Shown: in pieces, positions 23,921 to 36,107 of the stretch
Layout: each line of letters starts with the position of its first letter
Numbering within the stretch: position 1 is the stretch's first letter
Source: Paraconiothyrium sp. Pb-2020
Lineage: Eukaryota > Ascomycota > Dothideomycetes > Pleosporales > Didymosphaeriaceae
DNA length: 64,000 nt
Direction of reading: 5' to 3'
Assembly: GCA_022419385.1 (NCBI GenBank)
Contig: JAJUBI010000004.1
Span: 1 to 64,000 of the forward strand
Program-made: the position numbers and the translations under genes
Notes under the pieces: model-generated
What the model was told of the DNA's origin: nothing
What the model saw: the letters and a program-made list of their open reading frames with translations, nothing else
The model's database searches: none

Positions 23921-24590
23921 CGGAAGTAAGTTTGTTTTCAAAACAAGGTGCAACAAGGACAATGCGTACAATGGTGCCAGGCTTGCTCATTCCCTCTGGA
24001 CCGTCACACAAGCTTCACTCGTCGCGCTGACATTTGTCGAGGAGCGTGACGCCTCGACAAGAGGATCTGGAACACCGCAGGTTATGCCTGCTCCCAACAG
24101 TGCGATTGAGTGTCTCTCGTTCTTCTTCCTGGGGCCAATCTGCATCTCCTAGAAGGATACGGCATGCACCATCGTTCCGTATACCAATGCTAGTGCTGCT
24201 GAAGCCAGGCGTGGTAAGATAATTGCAGCAGCAATGGCTGCCAAAGAATGGACTTTGAACAGCATGGCTGGCTTCTGTCAGATTCTTTGTGGGGAAATAC
24301 ATGTTTGTATACATGCCATCTCCCTAATTTGAAGACCTGGTCTATCCACCTCAGAAATGTGCACCCTTTGAAAACAGCCAACAGGTACATTCTACGATCT
24401 TGAGATAAGGCGGCTTTCATGAGGCGACCATACCATGGAAGAGACAATCTCATCTCACCAAAATTCCATCATTACCCTGTACCGAATACGCCCGTTTCAG
24501 CTCACCTTAGACATTGTGCAAGCAGGCCTGAGGGTTGTCATAAGTGCGTCCCGTGCACGAGACCACAGTGGTCGGAAAAATAACCCTACT
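23921..24590. other. Intergenic region, no gene seen
   Basis: About 670 bp between the oxidase relic and the 3' end of the regulator gene. Short open frames on both strands have no recognisable features. Part of it may be the decayed 5' end of the relic. Confidence 0.4.
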
Positions 24591-25450
24591 TCACAGTTTG
24601 CGCGCCTTGCAAGATACGTCAGCCCCACGCGCCAGCAGGATCTCAACGCCTGTTACAAACTCCATATCGATTGCAATGTGTAGAGGCGTCCGTCCGCTAT
24701 TATCATAGCCATTGATTGTTGTTGCGTTATCGCCCACGCAGTGTTGCAGCAGTATTTTCAACACAGCCTCGCGACGATAAACCACAGCCCAATGCAGAGC
24801 CGACCGCCGTTGATGGTCTACCTCGGCGACGCGAGCACCATGCCGGAGCAGCGTATCCGTGACATCCTCGTGGCCCCCAACTACAGCAAGCATGAGTGGA
24901 GTGGTGCCGTCGCTATCCTTTTCGTTACAGTCCTGATTCTTTTCTATGAGAAGCCGCAAAATCTTGTCGTGGCCTTTCTTTACTGCCATGTGGATAGGAC
25001 CCAGCCATCCGATGGCTGGCCGAGAATTATCTGCTACATCCTGCACGCTCTGAACCAAAGGAAACATGAAGCTTTCACCAGCTTCCATCCCGCTGCCGTA
25101 AGATCCGAGAGGTGAATGGTTGTCTCCCACCGTCAGATCTCTCGAGCCCGAAGGATTGAGGCTTTCTTCTAGTGCCGTCAGGCTGGCGTCAGAAAACAAG
25201 CCACTGGAATCGTATTCGATTGTGGATAGGCTGACAAAATCGACAAGATCTTGATGCGATGTCATTGGAATAGTTGGCAATCCGTCTTCCACGGTTTGAC
25301 TAGCAAACTTCTGCTTACCTGTATGTCACGGTCAGTCTGTTTGCCGCCACGTCCCGCTTTGAACAAATTCCGGGACCTACTCCGGAAGCGGCGCTGTGCC
25401 ATGCGATTCTGATACCGACGACGTTGGATGTTCTTGTTGTTGGGATCCAT
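24591..25450 (-). CDS. Basic-region/ankyrin (bANK) transcription factor
   Basis: Probable pathway-specific regulator. Exons on the minus strand: 25381-25450 and 24591-25318; 265 aa. The 62-nt intron (GTAGGT...CTGAC...CAG) joins a bZIP-type basic region 'RRRYQNRMAQRRFR' to 'SKQKFASQTVEDGLP'. There is no leucine zipper. From about residue 130 there are ankyrin repeats: 'GPIHMAVKKGHDKILRLLIE', 'DGTTPLMLAVVGGHEDVTDT', 'RSALHWAVVYRREAVLKILL' and 'GRTPLHIAIDMEFVTGVEIL'. A basic domain fused to ankyrin repeats without a zipper is the bANK design described for TOXE, the HC-toxin regulator of Cochliobolus carbonum. Here it is shorter. Targets are presumably the surrounding cluster genes (inference). 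Confidence 0.87.
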
Positions 25451-26597
25451 CTACATTCGAGCCAAATTCCGGCTTGTTTTCCTCGGGAATAGTTAGGGTG
25501 GAACTAGCCAGTTGGACACACGATAGTGAAACAGACTGATTATGCGGAACCACTGGAAACAGATGGCGCCAGCATCTTTACAAATCTGGGGTGGCCTATA
25601 ATGGGCAGTGTTGAAATAGGGAAGCTCCGAGATCAAGCTGCTGCAAGCGTTCAAGGTCAAGCTGCTGCAAGTCTACTCTGTTCAGACAAGATCCGCGCTT
25701 TGGTTACAAGTATCCTCTGGAGTTACGAGTCGGGAAAACTGACGACTAAGCATTTAGAGAAGCTCGTGCATTGGGCTTATGCAGCCGCACTACCGAGGTC
25801 CACACGCTCACCGTATAACTCGCGAAAAAGGATTGCCCAGGTGGGTCGGTCCGGCGCTCCCCCACGAGCTACAAGGGGGATACCTGTACACCCTTACAAA
25901 GCTTTCACACTGGGGCTCATGTGGGGTGCTGGGGTCATCCAATAGGGTGGGTTGCCGCGTGACCCCACCTCCTGTTTATTGGTCTCTCCTTGCCCGAGTG
26001 AACCTGAAATCCGGATACAGTGAATCGTATCGTAAGTCTAAGAATCGCGATAGTAAATACGAATTGCCGTACGGAGTTTGATGTGGCTATGACCATGACT
26101 AGCTTTAAGCATCTGTGGTTCTGCCTTTTACAGATAGAGCCGCACAGTCAATCACGCAATATATCCCAGTGCCTTCGTATTTACTTGGTGCCCATAGATA
26201 AGAAAATTCTCGTAACTCCGTTCCTCAATTTCCCCACTCCCTGCAGTGAGCTTACCCTGCAGTCAGCTTATCCTCCAGTTCGACCTCAAACTCAGCCCAC
26301 TTTCTATAATACAGTACTTTTATCAACTACAAGTAAGAAACGGCGATTAAGCCGAAACAGAGATAAGATAACAGTGCCCAATCATACTATCGTTCATGAA
26401 GCTGCCTACATTGAACGCAATTCCAGGTTTACGTGAGGGATTACTCTTCGGTTATTTTATGTGTGGCACGTGAAAGCTAAATGACCGTAAACGGTGCTTC
26501 TTTATATCTTCCTCCGCGAATCGCTCTCGTGGACGGACAACTTTCTCCCAGAGAGGCTAAAAGCAATGCGTATAAGCTTACAAGACAGCAAACTCTG
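25451..26597. other. Regulator upstream region, small repeats
   Basis: About 1.15 kb between the regulator start and the hydrolase stop. Two short tandem duplications are visible: a 15-mer TCAAGCTGCTGCAAG at 25633 and 25657, and a 16-bp unit 'ccctgcagtgagctta/ccctgcagtcagctta' near 26239-26270. A 139-codon open frame (25526-25945) has no recognisable features and I do not call it a gene. Confidence 0.45.
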
Positions 26598-27760
26598 TTA
26601 CGGACCCTCGCCATTGAGCACATCCTTGATGAACTTGTCCATGTCTTCCACGAGTTGTGGCATTTCTTCACCGGTCACAACATTCAGATGGCCCTTGCCC
26701 TTCGCCCAGTAGACTGTAGATGGAGCCTTGATCCGCGCAACGCTTTCTGCCTGCTCTTGGGGGGAAGAAATGTCGTCTAGTTCCGGGATTACGGTCATGA
26801 CTGGCGCACGGATCATTTCGAGATACTCTTTTGGGCGAAACATTGCCAGCTTTTGGTATGTTTGCAGTGCGATTCGGTCACGGAAACCTTCAGCACCTTT
26901 CTCGGCTGCAAGCTGCATGAAATTGTACGCTTCTAAGCCTCCGGGGCCTTCAGCTCCAGCCATCCCGATAGGGTTGTTACCATCCGGGGTAAAAGGCTGC
27001 AGAGAGTATGGCTCGTTGCCACGTAGCTGCGAGATGCGGTCTTTGATCAATTGAGCGAAGGCCTGCTCTTCCCTCTTGGGCTGCACGTAGCTAAAAAGAG
27101 GGCAGACCATGATGATAGCTTTACAGCGATCTAGAATTGCCGGTAAAAAGTCAGTTAAATTCAAGCCGGGATGTCTCAAAAGGGATTCCAAGGTTAAGAC
27201 CTGGTATCCCATCATCCTATTATGCACCGGGAATATACGTACGATCAACCGCGGCACAACACGCGCTGACAACGGAACCAAATGATAGGCCCCACAAAAT
27301 TATGCTGTTCGAATCTACAGAAGAAAGCCGTGTGACATAGGTGTACACATCTGAGAAGGCAATGTAAGCGCCTGAACCATGGACCCGAGTCTGGCAACAC
27401 TCACCGGATAAATCTTCCGCAAACAAAAGCGGTTCAATAAGGTTACGCGGCTGACCGCCACTTTTACCCACTCTACGGGCATCATATAGAAGTACATTGT
27501 AACCCAGCTTATGGAATAGTTCGGCTACTTCTGGCAATGCCATCTCCTTGACGCAGTTGAACTGGAACCCAAGCTTTTAGTCTCTTATCTCCCAATCGGA
27601 TAGCTCTCATCGAGAGAGAAATGATAAGCATGGAATAACATACACCATGAGACATAATGATGGCCGGTGCCGGCCCTTGAACTTCGTATAGCCATCCTGA
27701 AATATCGGTTCCATCGAGAGTCTTGACCTCAACGACCCGATGCGGCGAGCCCGGAGACAT
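26598..27760 (-). CDS. Alpha/beta hydrolase, polyketide transferase type
   Basis: Serine hydrolase/acyltransferase fold. Minus-strand exons: 27644-27760, 27405-27561, 27243-27350 and 26598-27130; 304 aa. The first residues with ATG are MSPGSPHRVVEVKTLDG. The lid-free core has 'IIMSHGFNCVKEM' (oxyanion region), 'LLYDARRVGKSGGQPRN', and the nucleophile elbow 'ILWGLSFGSVVS' (GxSxG). A later Asp ('VIPELDDISSP') and His ('GKGHLN') complete a Ser-Asp-His triad. The pattern matches fungal polyketide-transferase hydrolases such as fumagillin AF380 and Alternaria AKT2/AFT2-like proteins, by recollection. The gene is divergent from the PKS across 414 bp. As the PKS lacks a release domain, this enzyme is the best candidate for product release or transfer. 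Confidence 0.88.
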
Positions 27761-28174
27761 GATGAGATGGGACAATAATTTGCGAGTCAACGTATAGAGA
27801 CCTTGCAGTCAATGCTCACAGAAACAGATCTCCTACAGTTTATAACTGAATCTCCGAATCGACACCCTATCAATCGCTGACCGAGTCGCACAGTTGTGGG
27901 CAATAACTCTTGGCACTTTGGAGCGTTGATGACATTGCATGGTAAGCTTGGTAAACACAGCAATGTAATGGATGATTACCACAAGTAATCAAGGTGACAA
28001 GCGTCATCAATACGCGTTGAAGAATGCTCAGTTTGAATCACAAAGTTTCCCCAAAGGCAAATGCCATCATGAAATGATCGCAGTATCATGGTCCACCCAG
28101 GAAAGGAGTATTGTTTAAATTCAACCAAGAAGTGCACATGTAACATTGAACCAAATTAAACCTTGACTGGTTTT
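27761..28174. promoter_or_regulatory. Bidirectional promoter, hydrolase / HR-PKS
   Basis: 414 bp separating the divergent starts of the hydrolase and the PKS, so both are likely driven together. 'ttgtttaaattc' and 'ccaaattaaacc' are AT-rich tracts about 40-65 bp before the PKS start. No specific factor site was recognised. Confidence 0.6.
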
Positions 28175-31100
28175 ATGAACAGCACTTCCATAATGGCAGA
28201 AACCACTTTTCAACAAGAGCCTACGGCCATTTTAGGGTTTGCTTGCCGTCTCCCTGGTGGCAACAACTCCCCACAGAAACTTTGGGACTTCCTTGAGGAT
28301 GGCGGGATCGCCCCTAACCAAGTGCCCAAGTCGCGTTTCAATATTGACGGCCATTACGATGGATCACACAAGCCAGGGACAATGCGTCCGCTGGGTGGAA
28401 TGTTCCTCTCGGATGACATTGACCTCGCACATTTCGATGCCTCCTTTTTCGAAACATCAGGCTCTGATGCTGTTGGCCTCGATCCCAACCAGCGGCAGAT
28501 ACTTGAGGTTGTGTATGAAGGATTGGAAAGCGCAGGCATTCCTCTTGAAAAGCTGGACGGCTCGCCGGTAGCCTGCTTTGTTGGGTCTTATTCATCAGGT
28601 AAGTAAAGACTTGCTGGTTTCCTCAGTACATCTTAACTCCGCGTGTACCGCAACATTGTATCGCAGCATAATATCACAACTAACATCTGCATCTATTTAC
28701 TCAGATTACCATGCTATGCTGAATAGGGATGGCGAAGATGCTCCGCCAAACTATGTGGCTGGCACAGCTCGTGCAATGCTGGCGAACCGAGTCAGTTATT
28801 TCCTGAATATCAAGGGGCCCAGCGTCACCGTCGACACTGCCTGCTCTGGCAGTCTAGTGGGCCTGGATCTCGCTTGTCGCTCTCTTCAACTACGAGAAGC
28901 AGAGATGGCGATTGTGGCCGCCAGTAACCTGTTTCTAAACCCAGAACATGTCATGGACACGGGTGGTATGGGACAGGCACACTCGCCCACAGCGCTTTGC
29001 CATACGTTCGACGCAGATGCCGATGGGTATGTCAAAGCTGAGGCGGTGAACTGCGTCATTGTCAAGAGGCTATCTGATGCTATCCGAGATCGCGACCCGA
29101 TTCGAGCAGTTGTACGGGGCACGGCATCTAACAGTAATGGACGCACCATAGGCGGCATAGTCTCCCCTAATTCAGTAGCGCAGGCTGCTGCTATCCGAAC
29201 CGCATATTCAAGGGCGGGTATCACTGATTTCAACGAGACGGCCTATCTAGAGTGTCACGGAACTGGAACGCCTGCTGGCGATGCGGCAGAAGTCAATGGT
29301 GCAGGGTCTGTATTCGCTCGTACGCGCGATTCAGCTCACCCACTTATCATCGGTTCTATCAAGAGCAATCTAGGACATGCGGAGCCTGCTGCGGGTCTCT
29401 CAGGTCTCATCAAGGTTATCCTTTCCATGGAAAAGAGCCTAATTCCCGGCAATCCAACCTTTATCAAGCCGAATCCGAAGATAGACTTCGCAGGAAACAA
29501 GGTAAAGGCCTCACGAAGAATCACAGCCTGGCCGGACAAAGGCTACTCTGTCCGTAGGGCCAGTGTAAGTTCCTCAGGCTTCGGTGGCTCCAACGCCCAT
29601 GCTGTCGTTGAACAACATAACATGGGTACTGCCAGCAATCACACTCACTCTTACCAGCCCCTAAGTGGGGGACAAGGGGGGCTCGAGTCATTGACAGAAG
29701 ATAGTGACAACCAACGACCATGCGTACTCGTACTGTCAGCAAACGATGCCACTGCGCTGAAAGCCAGCATCAATGCTCTTTGCAATCACCTGATCAACCC
29801 GGCAATAGTAACTCCTCTGCCAGATTTGGCATATACACTGTCGGAGCGTCGAAGCCGCTTTTTCCATCGAGCCTTTGTGACCACAAACGCAGACTCCGTC
29901 CTCGACGATGGAGACTTCACCGTTGCTAAAAAGTTACCACATGAGCCAAAAATCGGCTTTGTATTCACAGGCCAGGGCGCACAATGGCCCCAAATGGGCA
30001 AAGAAATACTCGTGTTTCCACTGGCGCGTTTAATACTTCAGGAGCTTGATCAGATTCTTCAGGCGCAGCCGAACCCTCCCTCGTGGACGCTCGAAGCCGA
30101 GCTCTGCCAGCCGCGTACAGCAGACCATCTTCGCCAACCAGAATTTTCACAACCATTGGTGACGGCGCTCCAAATCTGCCTCTGTTCTCTCTTGGAATCC
30201 TGGGGTATAAAACCGACTGCTGTTGTGGGCCATTCGTCAGGAGAAATCGCCGCTGCATATGCAGCTGGATGGTTAGATCGGGGTAGCGCTATCAAGGCCG
30301 CTTTCTATAGAGGCCGCGCCGCCGTAAACCGCAAGGATGAAGCCGAACCAAACACCGGCATGCTTGCCGTAGGGCTCGGTCCTGGAAGCGCTACCCCATT
30401 CCTAGAGAGATATACTTCGCATGAGCCAAACGTATGGATTGCGTGCTTCAACAGCCCGAGCAGTGTGACCGTCTCTGGACATAAACCTACGCTGGAAGCT
30501 CTGGCCAAAGAACTTAAGACTTCTGGACATTTTGCTAGGCTCTTGCAAGTAGACCTTGCCTATCATTCTCCCCTCATGGGCGTCATCGGCGATGAATACG
30601 ACAGACTGTTAGCCGCAGACAAGGAGTTCAAGCCTTGGAGCGACAACAACAACTCCGGAGTGACCATGTTTTCCTCTGTGACAGCGTCCCAAAAAAATAC
30701 GCCGGCAGATGCACATTATTGGAAATCCAACATGGTTTCACCAGTACGGTTCGCTGAAGCACTCACCCAACTTGTAGCCGATCAAAATCCCGACATACTC
30801 ATTGAGCTTGGTCCCTCAGGAGCACTGGCTGGCCCCGTTTCCCAGACTCTGAAGGACAAGTCACTGTCCCAGGGCACAGACCTTACATATATGGCTTCTT
30901 GGGCGCGTGGTGCAGGGTCAATCAAAGCTTTACTGAATGTAGCTGGCCGTTTATTCGCTGCTGGAGCGCCCATAGACATATGCAAGGTGAATGGGCAAGA
31001 CAGTAATGCGATGCGCACCATAGTTGATCTACCGAGCTATCCCTGGAATCATACGGTCAAGTACTGGCATGAGAATGCAGCGAGTGTGGACTGGCGAAAC

Positions 31101-34100
31101 AAGCGCTACGTCAGTCACGATCTGATCGGTAGTAAGGTTACGGGAACATCGTGGACAGCACCGACCTGGCGCAAGCAGCTGCACCTGGCTGATATACCAT
31201 GGCTACGAGATCACAAGCTAGGATCTGACGTTCTTCTCCCAGGGGCGGCATTTGCTGCCATGGCGCTCGAAGCTATGTTCCAAAAGCACTGTGCTCTGCA
31301 CCCAGACGAGACGGAGGGTGTCAGAGGAGCAAACGACCTGGCGTACCGCTTCCGTAACATCAAGTTTGATCGAGCTGTGGTGGTTGAAGAGACTAAACCG
31401 ACGACCGTACTGCTGTCTTTGACCGCTGTTCCTGGAAACAAAGACTGGAACGAGTTCCGTGTACGGACAACGCCGAGCGAAGGTGTTGTCTACGAACACT
31501 GCTGGGGTCTCATACGCGTACAGGAGCCTCTGGGCGATGACGAGGCATTGCGAAAAGCGGCTTGTGCGCCGTTACAGCATGACCAGCCAGTTGGCTTATG
31601 GTACAAGAGGCAAGACGATATTGGAACCCACTTTGGCCCAGCGTTTCAGAAGATCCAGCGTTTGGAAGCTATCAGTGGGCGCAACGATTGCCGCGCCACC
31701 TTGTCCCTGACGCCGCCGCCGTCGCGGTGGGACCCCCAATCATACTATCCTATCCACCCTGCTGCCCTTGACGCCTGCTTCCAAAGCTCGATACCGGCAG
31801 TCGTTGGCGGGGAGCGCAGTGCACTGCGCGACGTCCTTGTGCCGGCGCAGATTGACGACATGGTTATCAACAAGGTGCCGCGACAGCTCCAGGATGGAAT
31901 CGCAGCAGCTGAGGCGACATGGTCTGGCCGGGGTCGCAAAGAAAAACATCAGACATGGACCGCTAGCATTGCTGTGCGTAACGTCGAGAGTGGTGAACTC
32001 TATGTGCGTGTGCGCGGGTTGGCCAACAATCGGCTCGATGTGCAGCAAAAGCCCGACAACCAGATATTCCAGGCGCTCCATTGGAAACCCGATGTATCAC
32101 TCCTAACGCAGGACCAAGTGTTGTACATGCCACAGAACAAGCTCGATGACATTGTCGACCTGGTGGCGCACAAGACTCCACGGCTCAGCGTATTGGAGAT
32201 TGCGATCGATGATGCAAGTGCAACTGAGCCGCTTTGGCTACACGGTGGCAGAAGCTCAGGAGCGGCTCGAATTGCATGCGCACGTTATGACTTCGCTACT
32301 TCTGGGGCGCAGACGTTGGTGTCAGTCGAGAGTTCATACGGGGGACGGGCTGGTTACCACTTGCTCCATGCCAACCAAGACTCTCTCGGTTTACCAAATA
32401 CGGGGCCGACATACGATCTAGCAATCGTGAAGGGTCCACTTCAGAAAGACGACGCCATGTTTGACAAGGTCAGGGCGCTGCTCAAGCCTGGCGGTTTTCT
32501 GCTCCGTGTCTCGGGCTCTGAAGACGACACAGTGAAGAATGAAAGAGAGTGGAACGAGATTCAAACGCCCTCATCCGAAGGCTCCGGTTCTGAATCCTTA
32601 GTGCATGTATCTTCACTTCATCTCAATGAACGACCCAGCGCTGAGATAGCAATCCCCAGTACACCAGCAGCATGGCTCTCGACTAAAGAAAATCGCACTC
32701 CGGCTCGTACGGGAGAAACGCTGTTAGTTCTACAGTTCAACGAAACGGCACAGTCCCTTGCGCCTGGATTACGAGCTGTGCTGGTAGCGGCAGGCTGGGA
32801 AGTCAAAGAAGCCTCAATCCATAAGCTTTCCCAGTTACCGCAGGCCATAGCTGCGGCTGTGGCAGTTTTGGTTGTAGATGAAATGGCCACGCCCGTATTA
32901 GCGAATATCAGTGAGATACAATGGGAGACTCTGAAGCAACTGTCCTCATCTGGAAAGCCCGTCGTCTGGGTTACCAAAGGCGGACAAACAGCAGAGCGTG
33001 TCACCGATCCTGACCGCGCCCTGGTCCATGGCTTATTCCGCACGTTCCGCCGAGAAGATGTGGGAGCTTCTCTGACGACACTTGATGTGCAGAGCGCTGC
33101 CAGTCCAGCTGCCTACTGGGCTATTAAACGCGTATTGCATCTTTCACGCATCAGCCAGGAAACAGTAGCCGACTACGAATACGCCGAGCGAGACGGTGTG
33201 ATCCTTGTGCCGCGTCTGCTGGTCGACGATGAACTCAATGACTTCCAGGTGGCATCGGCAGGTGACGGTCTAGATCCGGTCACCAAGAGTTTCCACACCA
33301 CCAATGCTCTTGTACGATTGCGTGCCGAACAAGTCGGCTCACTCCAGCGTCTGGTGTGGAGCGAAGTGAGTGATGCTCCTCTAGACTTCTCCAGCGTCGA
33401 GATCGACGTTATGGCGGTGGGTGCGAACTTCAAAGACGTAGCCACGGCCATGGGAATTGTGCCTGAGAACGAGTACATGATGGGCTTTGAATGTGCCGGT
33501 ACCATCAGGCGCGTTGGTGCTGCTACTGCTTCCCGCTTCCGTCCAGGCGACCGTGTCGTGGCGCACACCAACGGCAGCTATGCCAATCGAGTCCAGTGTG
33601 CAGCCGACCGCGTTCATATTATTCCCGATTCGATGAGCTTTGAGGACGCGGCTACGATCCCTGTAGTCTATGCCACAGTGGTATATTCATTATTCCACCT
33701 GGCTCATTTGCGCAAGGGTCAGGTAACCATTACCTACGTACCTGCGAAGAATTCACAGTGCTAATTACTTCACAGTCCATTCTGATCCACTCGGCCGCGG
33801 GTGGCGTAGGTATTGGGGCTATTCAACTGGCCCAGTATATCGAAGCAGATGTAAGTATCTTTCTTGCTCTTCCGTATTGTACTCACCTTGGAACAGATAT
33901 ATGTGACCGTGGGCACCGATGAGAAGCGCGAGCTCCTCACTTCGCAATTCGGTATACCACCGGAACGCATCTTCTCCTCGCGTGACACTTCATTCGCGGA
34001 TGGTATCCGGCGCAAAACTAATGGTCGGGGTGTGGACGTGATACTCAACTCCCTAGTTGGCGAACTCCTTGACGAATCGTGGAGGCTCACAGCAGATGGG

Positions 34101-35722
34101 GGAACAATGGTGGAGATTGGAAAGCGCGACATCGTCGACCGTAACACCTTGGCCATGGAACCTTTCAATCGCAATTGTTCCTTCCGTGCAGTCGACTTGT
34201 CTTACGTTCCTGACATAAGCGATTCTCTGATTGGAAAGTGAGTATCGCCTCGTGGTGACCTCTTCTTTATACTGTTCACTAACCCTTACCTTCACGTATC
34301 AGGCTGCTTGCAGAAGTCTTTAAACTCGTCAATGGGGGCCACATCGGGCCTATCCGTCCTGTGACAACTTACGGTTTCGACGAAGTCATCTCAGCTCTCT
34401 CTATGATGCGTAGTGGCAAGCACATGGGCAAGATTGTCATTTCCAACGGGCTCGAAGATGTTCAGTTGCCCATTCGACCGGCTGTCCGTGAGCTCCAACT
34501 AAAAGAAGATGCCGCCTACCTGCTTGTCGGTGGATTCAAAGGTGCTTGCGGGAGCCTTGCTATTCATCTGGCACGTCATGGAGCGCGCCATCTCATTTCG
34601 ATGAGCAGAAGTGGCATGGGTGATGCTACGTCGGCAAGGATTGTCAAACATTGCGCTTCATACGGGTGCGAAGTGACCGAGGCCAAAGGCGACGTAGGTG
34701 ATCTGGAATTTGTTCGAAACGTTTTCCGGTCTAGCCGCCACCATATCGACGGCGTGATTCAAGGTGCGATGGTCACACGGGTAAGTTTACCTTTTTTGTT
34801 TCATCCTTCGCATACTAACAAATACTAGGATAAAACGTACGAACTGATGACGCACGATGACTACCACACAGCTATCCACGCCAAGGTGAAGGGAACCTGG
34901 AACATCCATGTCGCGGCTCAACAAGAGCAAAAGCTGCCACTCGACTTCTTCACCATGCTATCTAGTGTCTCGGGGCTCGTGGGTATGAAGGGACAAGCTA
35001 ACTACGCGGCCGCAAACGCCTTTCTCGACGCGTTCGCGAACTATCGTCAAACCCAGGGCCTGCATGCCAACTCTATCAATCTCGGTGTAATCGAGGAGGT
35101 TGGCTTTATTGCTGAAATGGAAGATGGCGACGCGCTCGCGGCCCGCTTCGATGAACGCGAGTGGCCTCCCATCAACGAAAGGATGCTGCGCCAGATCCTG
35201 AGCTACTCTATTCTGCAGCAGGACGACCCGAGGAGCCCCATCAGCGCAGCGAGCGCCTCCCAGCTCATCTCTGGCTTGGCGTACCCATTACCTGCAGGAG
35301 CGGCGCTTTCAGAGAACCCTCGCTTCGACTACCTCTTCAACCCATATGCTGACGGCGACGCAGAAAGTGGCGACGATACTAGCAACCGCGCCTCGAGCGA
35401 TAGCGCTGTCGACCAAGCTGTCAGGGCCTTCAAAGTTCAGCATGCATCTGGCAGTTCTGACTCTGAGCTCGTCAGGACTGCATTGCAAGCTCTCCAGCCA
35501 CAAATAGCTACGTTACTGCGTCTAGAGACAGAGGTTGAAGAGGGCAAGCCCTTGCTATCGTATGGCCTCGATTCTCTTTCGGCCGTTGAATTGCGAGGCT
35601 GGGTAAGACAGCGACTTGGGGCAGAGCTTAGCACGCTGGATATCACGAATGCAAGCTCGCTCCTCGCTTTGTGTGAGAAGGTCGTGAGCAAACTACCACG
35701 AGAGGAAAAAGCCGGTTCATGA
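28175..35722 (+). CDS. Highly reducing type I polyketide synthase
   Basis: Core enzyme of the cluster, building a reduced polyketide from malonyl-CoA. Exons 28175-28598, 28705-33722, 33776-33850, 33897-34237, 34303-34780 and 34829-35722, 2409 aa; every junction is in phase. KS: 'VDTACSGS' (Cys about 187), 'ECHGTGTPAGD', 'SNLGHAEPAAG'. AT: 'GHSSGE' (Ser about 651). DH: 'LRDHKLGSDVLLPG' (His about 977) and 'ALDACFQS' (Asp about 1163). About 1280-1400 is a shrunken methyltransferase without the glycine-rich SAM loop. ER: 'SAAGGVGIGAIQLA' near 1822. KR: 'GGFKGACGS', Ser about 2157, 'QANYAAAN' Tyr about 2170. ACP: 'YGLDSLSAVE' (Ser about 2360). No thioesterase or reductase follows. An alternative start is 28193. 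Confidence 0.95.
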
Positions 35723-36107
35723 ACATTAGGTTGTTACAGTGGGTAAAGGTCTTAGCTCCCCTAAATCAGGTTTAATTATTCCGAATTCTTGAAGTCTGTC
35801 GCTAGCTTGTTGAGGGTCTGATATTATCCTTTGAAAATGTAGTTTCGATGAAATACGCGGAGAACTCGTAATACTGGTTGCTACGTACTGTGGCATGAAA
35901 AATCGTACCTAGTGTATGCAGGGTAATCGTTGATATACTGTATGCAGAGTAATCATTGACATACGGTATGCAGAGTAATCATGACGGTGATAGCTGACAT
36001 ACATATAGCGCACGTTTCTGAATAGCCTGGCCTTACACTTGTTTCTTTGCTTTCTGTGTACCACACAGGCGGCAACTATCAAGAACAGTGGAACACCCTC
36101 GCGCATC
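35723..36107. promoter_or_regulatory. PKS-P450 2 intergenic region with 26-bp repeats
   Basis: 385 bp between the PKS stop and the second P450 start, both plus-strand. At 35914, 35940 and 35966 the word GTATGCAGRGTAATC recurs with a 26-bp period, giving nearly three tandem copies ('gtatgcagagtaatcattgacatacg' is the middle type). They lie about 140-190 bp upstream of the P450 start, where factor sites are expected, but could equally be a neutral minisatellite. Confidence 0.6.

Noticed and set aside
25526..25945. 139-codon plus-strand frame upstream of the regulator
   Set aside because: Contains the short tandem duplication, no domain and no splice partners; probably promoter DNA.
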